The notes under the pieces were generated by a model, which was given only the letters and a program-made list of their open reading frames with translations, did no database searches and was not told the origin of the DNA. Below, in pieces: positions 30,171-41,796 of a stretch of 64,000 nucleotides of DNA (the first letter of the stretch is position 1; the number at the start of each line of letters is the position of its first letter). Position numbers and translations under genes: made by a program. The DNA is from Diplonema japonicum (Eukaryota; Euglenozoa; Diplonemea; Diplonemida; Diplonemidae), in assembly GCA_964019335.1 (NCBI GenBank), contig OZ025661.1:248001-312000 (forward strand), written 5' to 3'.

Positions 30171-33100
30171 CTATCGCTCATAATCTAGAGGGTTGTGGTT
30201 GTGGTTAGCAGGCTGGCCTGCCGGGTTTGAAGAGTGAACCACCATTTGTGGGCTCCCTGCTGGGCCCAGGGTGTGGTGAACAGAGGATTGCATTGAAGGG
30301 TGGACGTAGTGAGGCTGGGCTGAGATGTAAGAAGGAGATCTTGAAGATTTCTCAGCGGAGTAGAGAGGCTTGTGCGAGGTTTTCCTGCCCGAAGAAGAGC
30401 CCCCAGAGGAATCCACGAGGCCTCCTATAGAAACCTCACCTGGGCGCACTTTGAGCGCCCTTCGAGAAGGCCTAGATTTTTTTCCCCCCCTTTTCTTTTG
30501 TCTCCCCCATTCCCACACCTTGCTGAAGTAGCCCACACGGGGGTACCGTCAATCTTTGACGCCATGATTTCTACTTGATTCGGTCCCTGGCTGAAAGCAA
30601 ATCCGGTATGCCTTCTATAAGGGTAATGATGGTGTGCAACATGTGGTTGGTTGGGTGGTGGTTGCAAGTGCTGTTGGCTCATCTCGTTATGTGCACCTTG
30701 TACATTGTGTGCACCGCTGCCCTGCGCCTCGTTCATAGGTGGGTTGGACACCGTGATGGGCGCCACTGCAGGAGAGACTACTTCCTCTACAGCCACCGCC
30801 TTCATCGTCGGCTTTTCCTTAATCCTCGACCTTGGAAGCACCTCAGGGTGCTCCCTCTGCATCAGCGCGTAGTTGAAATCAGAGAGGATACCGTTGCGCT
30901 CCAGCGCTTCCCAGTCTTGAACCTTGTTTTTTTTTTTTTTTTTTTCCCTTTTCCTTTTCCCCCCTCCCCTATACCTTGTGAAGCAGGTTGGATCTGAAGG
31001 TCCGTGAGTAGAACTTCCAAACGACATCTCTGAAGAGCGCGATAACCACCACAAGGATCCATGTCAGCCAGTGCTGCGGGTCAAGGAGAATCATGCTGGC
31101 GAGCTACAGGAGGAAAAATTAGAAAGGAAAAAAAAGAAGAAAAAATCGCATACCCCGTACCAGTCCTGCCCTATACGCAGGGTGGACCAGAGGTTGCCGT
31201 ACACGACGAGGAAGACGTACCACATACCCACACTGCCCCACGTCACCACGTGGTTCGCAATAGTGAATGACCTAGTGGTGTGTGTTTAATAATAATCCTT
31301 TTTCGCATACCTAGTTTCGAGTGCGCACTTCAAGTTAACGACCCACACCACTGCCGTGTAGGCGGTCCCTCCCATCCAGTGCATGCCCAGTGCCCGCCCG
31401 TCTGAAGAATCGACAGACTCGGTCAGGACAACCATCGGTAGGAAGAAGCACATCATCGACTGCAGGACCGCTGTGAAGGTGAATCCCCAGAACACTTTCG
31501 TCCCAAAGAGTTTGGACAGCCGCCCTTCATCATACAGCTCAGGGAACTGTTCTAACGACATGATGCGCTTCGGGTCAACGTCCCTGTCCAGCACACCGAC
31601 CGCCACGATGGGCAGCGCTGTGAACAACACGTTGAATGAGGCAAGCGCCCACCTGTCGTACAGCGACTGCCCTGTGAAGGAGTTGAACAAACAAAACCAG
31701 AACTGCGTTAGATACAGCAGAATGTTCTTGTAGAAACTGTACAGGATCACCTTCACCACTCTTTTGTACGACCACCGGCCGTGAACCAGAAGCAATTGCC
31801 TTAGGAATCTGAACTGTCCAATCGAGTAGTCCGAAGCACGCGCTGCTTGCAGCCCTTCTAAACCTGATATTCCAATCCCCACGTGAGCTTCTGTGATCAT
31901 GGCCACGTCGTTGGCCCCGTCGCCGATGGACAGCGTTACCTTCCCCAGGCCTTCCTTCACGATCCTCACGACCTCTGCCTTTTGCCCTGGGGTCACACGG
32001 CAGCAAATCACAGCCTTGCAGTGCTTCGTGAAATCCAGGAAGTTGTCCTTGTTCACCTGCGGAGCTTCATCCGCTGTGATGTCCACTAGTGTTGCACCTT
32101 GGATCACCACGCCTTGGTCCTTCTCGGGGTCGGCCTTAGCGATATTCATTGCTTCGTCCTTGAATTTACTCAAATCGCTGGTAACCTTTTCACGTGAGGA
32201 ACCTTCTTCGAACTTGAACAGCTTCATCGCGTTGTGAAGCAGTGAACACGCAAACCCGATGTTGATGGCTGTCTCCTGCTTGTCGCCAGTCAGCACCCAC
32301 ACGTTCAGCCCCGCGGTTCGCAAGAGCTCGATCGTAGCGGGCACACCCTCTTGCAGTTTGTCCTCGATGGCCGTGGTCCCGATCAACACCAGGTCCTTCT
32401 CTATCATCTCACCAACCTCTGTCAGCTTCTGCTCTCTTCCACCGATCGCTTCCTGTGCGGCCTTGTACTTCGGCGACCAGTCGGCGTATACGTCTTCTTT
32501 CAGCAATACCTGTGCAATGCACAGCGTCCGTAGCCCTTCCTCTGCGAACCTCTCCAGGGTGGCGGTGGTTGTCTTTCGCATCTGAACTTCATGCTCGTCC
32601 TTAGGTTTTATCAGTCGTTCGAAGATGACGCTGTCAGCGCCCTTGCACAGCAGCATGAGGACACCCTTGGGGTCCCTCACGATGACGCTCATTCGCTTAC
32701 GATCGGAGTTGAATTCCAGCACCTCGTATAGCTTCCACTTCTCGTCCACCTTGCTCCCGTCGAGCTGGTTCACGCTGATCGTGACGTCAGTTGCATCACG
32801 TGCAGCGAACTGTACACCGAGGAACCTTGCACCCGCGACAAGGCATGCCTCGTCGGGGCTCGCTGCAGTGTATTCCAACGACGGCTTCCCGCTTTCATCT
32901 GTGCCCTCTTCGGTCACCACAGTGTGACACACGGCCAGCACCTTGAGGAAGTGTGCGATTTCCGCAGTGTTCGGCTGCGACATCCAGTTCCACTTCCGCT
33001 GCTCGCCAGTGACATCGGATATCTTTTCATCGTAAAAGTAGAACCCTTTGATGGGCTTAACCGACTTCGGTCTGTCGTCGTGCAGGACGCGCCCCTCACG

Positions 33101-34423
33101 CATGGCGGCCGCCCGCCCGATCTCGGTAGTCCCTGTTCCATAGGATTGAGACCCGACAGAGAACTTTAAAAAATCCATGATGTTGCAGGTGAGGGTTCCG
33201 GTTTTGTCGCTGAAGATGTACTGGACCTGGCCCAGCTCTTCGTTGAGGGAAGATGTACGCGCTTCGCAAGGGGTGTCGGATTCCTCGTGGTACATAGTGA
33301 GGTCAGTGCCCATAAGCTGCGCTTGGATGATCTTGACAGTCTCCATGCTGACGTAGAGAGAGATGGGGATCAGATTGTTGAACAGGATGATGAAGGTGCC
33401 GACGCCCGTCAGCGCGGTGGTGACGGGGTTGAGATCTTCAGCTGAGAGATACCAATGATCCGTGAAGGAGCTTGTCGATATACCAAGACCCACGGCACAG
33501 ATGCTGCAGAGCGTCAGCTGCATTCCGAGGATGAAGATGATCTGGCTGTTAGTGGTTGCTTCCAGGTTGGACACTTTGTGCCGGGAGTCCTGTTGGTTCA
33601 TCATGAGCTTCGACTGCCGACCGGTATAGACCACCATTCCCATTATTTTTTTCGTGCTTCCTCCGAGCTTCGCCCCGCGGAGAAGGATGGAGTCGAAATT
33701 GACTGCTGAGGTATCTTCAGGCCTGTCGCCTCTGATGAGCTTACCTTCGAATTTGTAAAGATCCTTGTTCGGTGCCTCGCATTGAAGGGTTCCGACGAAG
33801 GAGCCGGGCTTGGATGCGTTGAAGGGGGCCACGGATGACTTCGGGTTTTCAAAGTGTGCTTTTCTGAGCTTTAAGTTGGTTTCGCCATCGAGGTTAGAAG
33901 TCTCGATGTGGCAGAGGCCTTGTTCTTCAGAGCTGTGGAGGAGGATGAGATCGGCGGGGAACTCTCCTCCCGAGACATCTCGTGAGATCTCAACGATTTC
34001 ACCGACTGATAGGTCCCGCCATTTCACGTCTTGCCAGGAGCCCTGACGAAATGTTTTTACGCTTTGGTTGTTGACTTCTCCGTCACGCTTATGACGCTTG
34101 TAGTCCTCGTAAGCGTCCTTTAGAAACGTAATGAAAAGAACGTTACTCAATGGGATTAGAGTTGTGAACCTTCCAGTTGGGGATAGACCCGGGATCAGCT
34201 GCAGTGTGGCAACCAGTAGAAAGTAGCAGTTTGCGTAACGGTGGAATTGCTCGAACAAGTTTTTCCACAGTACAAACCGGTAGGAGAGCGGGATGAAGCT
34301 GTACTTGCTTGTTCGGATGCCGTTCTCGCAGTACTTTTTTGTGTTCTCGTCGTAGCTTTGTACCGTGAAGGTTCTCTGGTCTTCTTCCTGCTTCTTCTTC
34401 CCCCCTAGCAACTTCTCGGTCAT
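30171..34423 (-). CDS. P4-type ATPase (phospholipid flippase), five exons
   Basis: Exons 31311-34423, 31154-31271, 30975-31103, 30519-30922 and 30171-30471, with introns of 39, 50, 52 and 47 nt. The exon sum gives 1354 residues. I choose ATG 34423 (MTEKLLGGKKK). P4 signatures: DGETNLK (179-185), PISLYVSMETVK in TM4 with the P4-specific I-S after Pro (353-364), the catalytic DKTGTLT with phospho-Asp406, and the hinge GDGANDVAMI. The terminal exons complete the last membrane helices: ...ETRSFTIANHVVTWGSVGMW and PQHWLTWILVVVIALFRDVV, followed by a cytosolic tail rich in Pro, Gln and His. P4-ATPases move aminophospholipids to the cytosolic leaflet of Golgi or plasma membranes, usually with a CDC50 partner not seen here. 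All four introns lie in the last quarter of the gene. Confidence 0.93.
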
Positions 34424-34745
34424 TGCAACCCCTCCTCCTCCCACCTCCTCCCCCCTCCTGTTCGCCTGTTTCCGTTTCGAGCAGAACTTTAAAAAAAAAA
34501 GAAACACAAACGGGCAGTAAAAATATTACAATCAAAAAAAAAGAGAAATCTTGTTGTAAAAATAAAGGGGGGGGGTGAGATGGGGGGGAGGGGTTACAGT
34601 GAGGGAAAGTAAGGGATAAAAATAAAATAAAAAATACACACAAACTTTTTTTTTTAAATAAAAAACTTCATTCGTTCTCTCGTTCTTTCCCATGTTAACG
34701 ATTTTGATTTTACTTTTTTTTTCCCTGGCGCGGGCATGCCTTGTT
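34424..34745. other. spacer between flippase and pseudo-metacaspase genes
   Basis: The flippase leader (34424-34690) is rich in GGAGG purine runs on the minus strand with A runs farther upstream. I see no gene and no hairpin here. Confidence 0.5.
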
Positions 34746-37695
34746 TCACTGGACTACCCAGTCGTAGTCCTGTGTGGCATCATTCCACACCCATTCGCCT
34801 GCAGTCTCTTGGTGTTCTGTGGTACTGGGCTCGGGCTCGGGGGTCACCCAGTCATAGTCCTGAGTGTCTTCATTCCACACCCACTCCCCTGCGGGTTCTT
34901 CTGCTTCTGCTGTTGCTTGCACCCAATCGTAATCTTGTGTGGTTTCATTCCACACCCACTCCCCGTCTGCAGGCTCCTCAGCTGCTGCTTCTGGAACCAC
35001 CCAGTCATAGTCTTGGGTCTCTTCATTCCACACCCATTCCCCTTCAGCAGCTTCAGCGGTATCCTGTTCTGCTGTCACCCAGTCATATTCCTGCGTCTCT
35101 TCATTCCACACCCATTCCCCTTCTTGTTGTTCCTCCTTCTCAGCTGTCACCCAGTCATATTCTTGCGTCTCTTCATTCCACACCCATTCCCCTTCCTCTG
35201 CCAACTCCGGTTCTGGTTCGGGCTCGGCGGCCACAGGGTGCACAGGGCTGTCCTCAGCGGCAAGTGCCGGGGGTGTGGCAGGCCGCACCACCTCAGGGGA
35301 GGGCGACGCTAGCACAGAATCCGTCTGTGGATAGAAACATAAAGCAAGTACTCAAAAACTGTACACACCTTCCGTATTCTCTGTACTTTTTTAAACGGAG
35401 CGTATTTCTTGAGCAGCTTCCAGTACTCTCTTATTAGCTGCCTGTCCATTTTCAGCAAATCGGAAGCCGTCACTTGACTCCCCTGTGCATGTAGTGGGTT
35501 ATATGAAAGTGCCATACCCTGTCCACGTGAACAGGTGAGGGGGACCGCTGTGAGCGTGGGGGGAGTCCGTTGCTGCTCAGGTGTTCCCCATGCTTGAGAG
35601 GGGTGGAATGCTCCAGCTGCTTTATGAGGAGTCTAAGGGCGTCTTTCTTGGCGGGGTCGGTAACGGTCTGTGTGGCTTGCAGGTGTTGTTGTATGCATAC
35701 CTGAGCATAAGCGTTGCTCAGCTCCCTGAGCTCAGGTGTTGCCGATCGTTCGGAGGCCGCCGTGAGTGTGGCAGACACGGACCTGTCTCCTTGCAGCCTT
35801 TCAAGCTGCTCCTCAAGCGCTCGTCTTTGCAACATGTGCCTGTCGAGAAGGTCGCTCGTCTGGCCGTTCATCACATTCAACTGCTTCGCTTGCTTGAAGA
35901 CCTTCTTGGCAACAGACCGGTGCCCCGGTGACATTGGCTGCTCTGGTGCAGCGGGCGAGACCCTCTCAGGGGAAAAGTAAACAGTGTCATCCTGGACTGG
36001 AGACTGTGGCTCTACAACAACCTTCTTCTTCTTAGGAAGGTTCTTGCTGTACTCGTGCACCCTCTCTGCGTGCTTCTGAAGCCTTCGCATGTAGATCTCT
36101 TGGTGCAGCTCTTCCTGCTCGCCTGCCTCGATCTGCCTCCGCAACTCGCGTTCGTGCTTCGTCTCCTGAACGTGTCGCTTGTACCGTTCCAGCTGGCCGA
36201 GTTCTATCTCTCGTTCTCGCCTCCGCGAAGCGACGAGGTTTGTTTCATAAGGGACTGCTTTTGCCGAAGGGCTCCGCTTTCTCCGCAAGCGGTACACCTT
36301 CTCGCGCTCCGCAACGTGTGCTGGCGGGGAATGTGGGTGAGGCTCCTTTTCCGACAGCTCGTTGCCCGTGGACATAACCATGTTCGAGCCGCCTGTGGAG
36401 GGAGGCATGGGGAGCTCCTTGTGCATGCTATTCACCTCCCAACCGTTCAGACCAACGGAAGGGCTCCGCGACTCCGGAGACACTGAATGCATCGGCATCA
36501 ATGTCGGAACCGGCGCAGGGACAGGGACATGCACAGTACGGGTAGGCGTCGCTCCGTTGAGCGGTTCGCACTGTAGGTCTATCTTGCAGCCTTCAGGTGC
36601 AGTGACACGAACTGACATGCCCTTCCGGTCCCTTTTGGGAGAAGGGGATCGAAGGTACTCTGGGGGCATTGGGGGACCGTTACCGGGAAGCCAGCCCATG
36701 GCGGCTGCCTGATGGAGAGCGGACTCTTGGTAAGATGCTGGGGTGAACTCTTTGTTGGGCGGTGGGGAGGCTGCGGGGGTATACGGGGCGGAAAGGGTGC
36801 AAAGCGCTTCGAAGTCAAACTTGCTGTTCGCAGAGAACTGCGGGGCTAGACTGCACTTCCGCTTCTTGAGCTCCGATTTTATGTTGATGAGAAGGGTTTT
36901 GTACGAGATTGTCTCGATGCTGCCCGCAGCGCGGACGGCTGACGTGAACGAGGGAAGCAAGTTACCAGGAGAACCAACACCCAGTTCGAAGGACCGTTCA
37001 TCACGAGCGGCGGAGAGAAGGAGGAGCTCGGTGGTGGCCGGAAGTGCAGTGGGTTCCCCACGCACACCAACACCACTGTCCTCAGCCCATATTTTGAACG
37101 GAAGATTCATGAATGTACCCCCGAAACCCGCATCGCACAGGAGCGTCAAGCGAACTCCAGGAGGAAGATCGTTTAAAATATTCCGGATTTCACCTTCCGA
37201 GATCATACCTTCACGGAGGTGGTCGGAGGGGAGGATTCCGTGCTGCTTAGTGACCTGGTTCACGTAACCAGACAGCCCGATGAACGAGAAGATCAAAGCA
37301 TCTCCTGGATAAGATCCCTCAACAAGCCACCTTAACGCCTGGATGATGTTTTGTCTGGTGGGCTTCATGCGTGGCTGGTCGTCAGTGAGGACCCATTGTT
37401 CTCCTTTAAAACCTATCCCTGTGATGACGGACGATAGCTCTGCGGTGTGGGATGTTGCAGTGCGGACTTCCTTCTTTTGCCCTTTGTACGAAACGCCTAT
37501 GAGAACTGCTTTCTTTCCATTTCGTACGGTTCCCGTGAGGCCTGTTTTCGTGCTGCTTCCCGCGCTCCCGCTTCTTACCCTTCTCTTGTCCCGAGAGGAT
37601 ACTCGGTTGATGGTGGATGCTACCTGGCGTCCCCTCCCGGTCCTTATTTTCTCCACCTCGTAGTTCAATTGGTGTACTTTCCCATTGTGGGTCAT
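34746..37695 (-). CDS. catalytically dead metacaspase-like protein fused to six EWVWN repeats (three exons)
   Basis: Exons 35518-37695, 35369-35482 and 34746-35324; introns 35 nt (GTATGG...GCACAG) and 44 nt (GTGTGT...CCACAG). The product is 956 residues. Residues 61-260 form a caspase/metacaspase (peptidase C14) fold: KKAVLIGVSYKGQ, WVLTDDQ, PTRQNIIQALRWLVEGSYPGD. At the dyad, metacaspase SGHGG reads IGLSG (His to Leu141) and DSCHSG reads DAGFGG (Cys to Gly190), so peptidase activity is very unlikely. The middle (about 480-700) is a charged, coiled-coil-like region. After splicing, a short helical segment (SDLLKMDRQLIREYW) leads to an acidic tail with six copies of GEWVWNEETQEYDWV. Trypanosomes are known to have pseudo-metacaspases. 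The fusion to Trp repeats is not one I know. Probably a scaffold or regulator. Confidence 0.82.
34749..35215 (-). repeat. six tandem EWVWN repeats (coding)
   Basis: Six copies of GEWVWN[ED]xTQ[ED]YDWV separated by acidic/Ala/Pro linkers of about 8-16 residues, one every 75-90 nt. Copies 1 and 2 are identical over 15 residues; copy 6 ends the protein. The DNA repeat is partly degenerate at third positions, so it is maintained at the protein level. Confidence 0.9.
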
Positions 37696-38708
37696 GTTCT
37701 CATTTTTCTTTCCTTTTATTTTCGCTCCTTTGTTGTTTTGGCGTTTTATTTAATTGTTCTTTTGAGGGGGGGGGGGGATTAGGATAGGAGCAGGACGAAA
37801 AAAATGGGGGGGGGAGTGCGATAGGGAAGAAAAGAAAAAAAAAAGGAGAACAAAAAACTTTTTTTTTTACCAGCAAAAAAATTTTTTTATGAGTCATAAC
37901 AAAAAAAAAAAAATTTTTTTTTGAGTTCGCTCACTACACGGCATCGTGCTTAAATTCTGCTCTTTTTAAGAAGAAAAAAAAAAAACAAAACGAAAAAAGA
38001 AATATATATGAGTTAAAGGAAGTCTTTGTGGGACGCCCCCCTTGTTCTCATCTTCTCAAAAAAAAAAAAATATATATGAGGGATTCATAATTCTTATTTC
38101 ACGCCCCCTGTGCAACTTCTTTTTCCTTTGTTGAGGGGGGTGTAAGAAAGAGGATTTGACCGTTGTTTGTACTCAGTCTGCAAAATAAAAAGGGGGGGAG
38201 GGGGAAAGAAGAAGAATAATAACACACAATCGCGCGCACACATCGAGCCTCTTTAAAAAGAATCTGCACAGGCGGCAGACGGGATCTTAGGTCTAGAATA
38301 AATATCACAGCCCACTACCAAAAGCCTTGTACTGGTGCCAACCAGTTAGGGCACTTTTTTTTTTTGGTGCGCTCGGCAGCCCTTCCGAGTTTTTTGTTTT
38401 TTTGCTCATATCTCGGGGAGGGGGTGGCTATATTTTTTTTTTTTGGACCGTTTCTTTACATTTGCTTGACATTTTCTAAGGGGGGGAGGGAAACCCCTCC
38501 CTTCTTTTGCTGCAAAAAAAAAAAAAACAGGGCAAAGACGACGGGAGGAAAGAATCTATAAACAGGACAAGTATGAAAGTGCCTTTTCCTGGGGGGGGGG
38601 GGGGCTTAAAGAATGATGAAAATTATATGGAGGACCCCACAGAAGAAGGAAAAAAAAAATATATAGTGGGGAAGAAAAAAAAATGATGATAATCAACTGT
38701 GTATATTG

Positions 38709-38741
<33 letters not shown>

Positions 38742-39086
38742 GTAGTCTGGCAATAATCCTTGCAAGTTCTTTTGAAAAACAGCTATTTTGACTTTTTTTT
38801 TTTTTTTTTTTTTTTTTTCTTTTGTGAGTCATAAAAAAGCCAAAGGTTAAATTGAAAAACAACGGGCGACTGGTGGTGGAATAACTACCGGCCTGACAAA
38901 TCCTCAGATGCTAAAAGCACGTTCAGTGGCCTTGAAGAGAAGAAAACCAAACAGGACAGAAAATAGTCCGGCCTTAAAATGCCCATGCGCAACAAAATAA
39001 TAATAATAAAAAAAGAGAAATGCAAAAGAATCAATAAAAACTTCGCTCAAATCACAGACTTACCCACGTACTATGAAACCCGCAAC

Positions 39087-39117
<31 letters not shown>

Positions 39118-39351
39118 AGAAAAAAAAGAAAAGAAAAGAAAAAAAAATTCATTTTTTCTCCCCTTTATTATTGGGTTAGGGAGGCACAAAAAGAAACAAG
39201 CCATCGTTTGTACATGTTGCAACGTTTTGTTAAAGACAAGTCTAAACTCGCAAAAAAACAATGGAAGAAAAAATACAAATAACACCAGCATACACACTGA
39301 GCCTACACCAACTGGAATTTTAATTTTAATACATCCTAGTAGTAACTAGTT

Positions 39352-39386
<35 letters not shown>

Positions 39387-39447
39387 CAAACATTCCAAAC
39401 GTTCCAAAATACCTTGCTTTGACATCGGGTATGTTCTCTAAAATAAT
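37696..39447. other. 1.75-kb intergenic region, homopolymers
   Basis: No gene supported. It contains G runs (37767-37777, 38591-38602), long T runs (38710-38740, 38794-38818), A runs (39088-39112, 39353-39382) and TATATATGAG words at about 38003 and 38076. An island near 38315-38350 (TACTGGTGCCAACCAGT) resembles the reverse complement of the dispersed GTGTTGGTGGCACC motif. The right end abuts a piggyBac-type element. Confidence 0.55.
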
Positions 39448-41250
39448 TTAACCATCTACCAACGGACCATTTTTGCCCACCAGGGGGGTAAATTTTCAAA
39501 ACTTCAAAAAAAACTATTCTAGCGCAACGCTGGGGCTAAATGCCTCCAGATGTCCCAATTCTAGAGAGAGGGTGCCCACAGCAGGGCCCACCCCCACAAC
39601 ATTGTCAAAAATATCGTTCCCGAAGTGCTCGAGAGGGGGTACAAAAAACAAGTCAAAAAAAAATCGACTGTAAAATTCTATAAAAAGCTATTTAAGGCCT
39701 TCTTGACGCGGTTCGTACGTGCCCCAGGGCTGGGGGACTTCTTTTTTGACCCCGGGAGGGGTTTCTGGGGGGTATCCCCGGCAAGGTGGTAGTCTTTGAA
39801 GCCCGGAGTCACGCAAAGTTGTACCAAGCAGGCTGAACACTGAAATAGGGGTCTTTTCGACTTGCAATGCTTGCACCGCACGTTGCGGGGAAATGGTCCC
39901 AGAAGGTACTGTCGCGTCGCATTGGGGCCTCAGGGCACTCGTTCTGTGTTTCGGGGCATGGTATTGGGGCAGCCTGCTCTGTAGTTGACTTTAGCTGTTG
40001 TTTGGGCAGCCTCCCTAGTAGCCCTTCGATGACTGCCTCTTTGAAAGGCGTGAATCCACTGTCGTTCATACTCAGGGTGTTGGGGGGCAACGCTTCTTTC
40101 CAAACAAGCCGGGCATTTGCCAGAGATTTATCTAACAAGTACGAAAATACTTTCAGGGGCCACTTCGAAGTCATAAGGGTGCGTTCATGGCGTTTTGTCA
40201 CACACCCAGCGTCGGTTCCGCCCATTGCGGTGTTGTAAATATGCACTTGGTGGGGAGTGGGATGTCCTTTCTGGAGGGCCTCCGGCTTTCATTCTCTTTT
40301 GGCCGACACGCCAAATTTGACTTCACCAGAACATCCAACGTCGACAGAAAGCGCACAGGCTTGATGTCATGCCACGTTGTGGTGCAAAGGATGCTCACGT
40401 GCTGGTGGAACTGGGTGTCCCCACAGGGTGCGCGTCCTTGGGCTTGCGGCCTCGCTTCTTTGGGGCATCCGTGATCTCCGGGAGGCCTTCGCGATAGGTA
40501 GAAGTCAGCACGCTTGTTTGTTTCGCTGTGGAAACACAGATTTCCCAGAATAGTCAAAAAGCGGTCTCTTGACATGACGGTGGCGTACCCAGGGGTGGGT
40601 TGAGAGGCGTGGAGCCAGTGCGCCAGTAGTCAGAATAATCTGGCTTGATATCCAAGTCCATCGACAAAAAGGCACCTAGGAAGGTATGCAGAGAAGCAGC
40701 ATCGAGATCCAGGGAAACACCTTTTTTAGCCGCATTTGCCACATTGTTCGAAGTTATGACCCCGAATAACGTTTGGGACGAGCATTTGGGAGAATATATG
40801 GAATGGCGTTGAGCCTCTGATGTCAAAACAGGGTCCACAAGGATTCCGATCTTCACGAAACCGGATGCCTTCCAACTGCTCCGGCTTTGCCGTCCAATCA
40901 CCCTGCTGTGACTCGGAATCGGTCGAATTCGAATCAGAATCACTGTTCGTATCAAAATTGCATAATAGGGATGAGCCATCAGTGCTACCATCACTCATAA
41001 TGTCCTCTTCCGGCCTCTTTCTGGGTGCCCTTTTTTGAAGTGATTTTTAAGGGTAAATTTGGGCTGGCGTTTTTTTTTATTTTTTCATTTTCTTGCAAAG
41101 TTAGGGCAGCATTTAGTTTATATTTTTCATAGTTTCCGCGCAGGACCCCAGATGCGAGAAGTGTCCGGGCTGTATTGCATTGAAAGCCCTTTGCGCAAAA
41201 GATTTTTTTTCAAATCGTCTCTATAAAGACGCTCGTTGGTAGATGGTTAA
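39448..41250. mobile_element. piggyBac-type transposon relic 1 (TTAA, 13-bp TIRs)
   Basis: TTAA at 39448-39451 and 41247-41250 flank inverted ends CCATCTACCAACG (39452-39464) and CGTTGGTAGATGG (41234-41246). The 13-bp perfect terminal repeat and TTAA target duplication are hallmarks of piggyBac elements, and the inside encodes broken piggyBac-like transposase on the minus strand. Internal length is 1,795 bp. The catalytic middle is deleted, so the element is non-autonomous. Confidence 0.9.
39678..40998 (-). pseudogene. piggyBac-like transposase, frameshifted and internally deleted
   Basis: From ATG 40998 an acidic Ser/Asp N-terminus is followed, across at least four frame changes (near 40800, 40600, 40230 and 39880), by piggyBac landmarks. 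These are LFGVITSNNVANAA ... FLGAFLSMDL ... DYWRTG, then MSRDRFLTILGNLCFH, then WHDIKPVRFLSTL, then YNTAMGGTDAG ... WPLKVFSYLLDKSLANARLVWK, and a C-terminal Cys-rich zinc-binding end (CKHCKSKRPLFQCSACLVQLC). The segment that normally holds the first catalytic Asp residues, between the SRDRF helix and the FLSTL strand, is missing. It cannot make active transposase. Confidence 0.85.
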
Positions 41251-41588
41251 GAGTTAAAAAAGGCCGGTGTTGGCAAAATAAGGTTATGGTATTGGTGTAT
41301 GCAATGAATAAAAAAAGGGGGGGGGGAGAATAGGTTTTCTTTTCTGTTCTTTTTCTTTCTCCCTAAGGTCTGGTCCTCTCCTTTATGTGATTAATTTATT
41401 ACCAGAGGAGAACACCTCCCCCCCCCCCCCCTTTTTAGTTTACAATTCATATTTTCTTTTTATAATAATCGAAGGGAAAAAAAGGGGGGAAGAAAAAAAA
41501 CACAAGCGCTCTCTTTCTTTTCTGCCTGAGAATACAACCTCAACTCAGTACGTAAGGGCAGCTTGGGGTGGAAAGGGAATAAAAATCC

Positions 41589-41626
<38 letters not shown>

Positions 41627-41796
41627 AAAAAAATATAAAAAAAAAAGAGTACGCCACTTGAAAGCCGCGGGGGTGCTAGACGAGAAGTAAAAAAAAAAAG
41701 AAACCATATTGCACAACTCCTAAACTAAAAAAAAAAAAATAATAAAATAAAATAAAGAGGTAAAAGGAAATCCCTGATCTGGGACGTCCTGTTCTT
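41251..41796. other. intergenic, low complexity, next to transposon end
   Basis: No gene seen. GAGTTAAAAAAGGCCGGTGT, a relative of a motif at 11275-11303, directly follows the transposon's TTAA. Then come G, C (about 41419-41430) and A (41594-41621) runs. Confidence 0.5.

Noticed and set aside
34692-35312. Plus-strand open frame with HPFPF repeats
   Set aside because: Antisense of the EWVWN repeats of the pseudo-metacaspase gene.
35470-35515. Separate small gene starting MALSYNPLHAQG
   Set aside because: Its first codons fall inside a 35-nt intron; the rest is exon 2 of the pseudo-metacaspase gene with perfect frame continuity.
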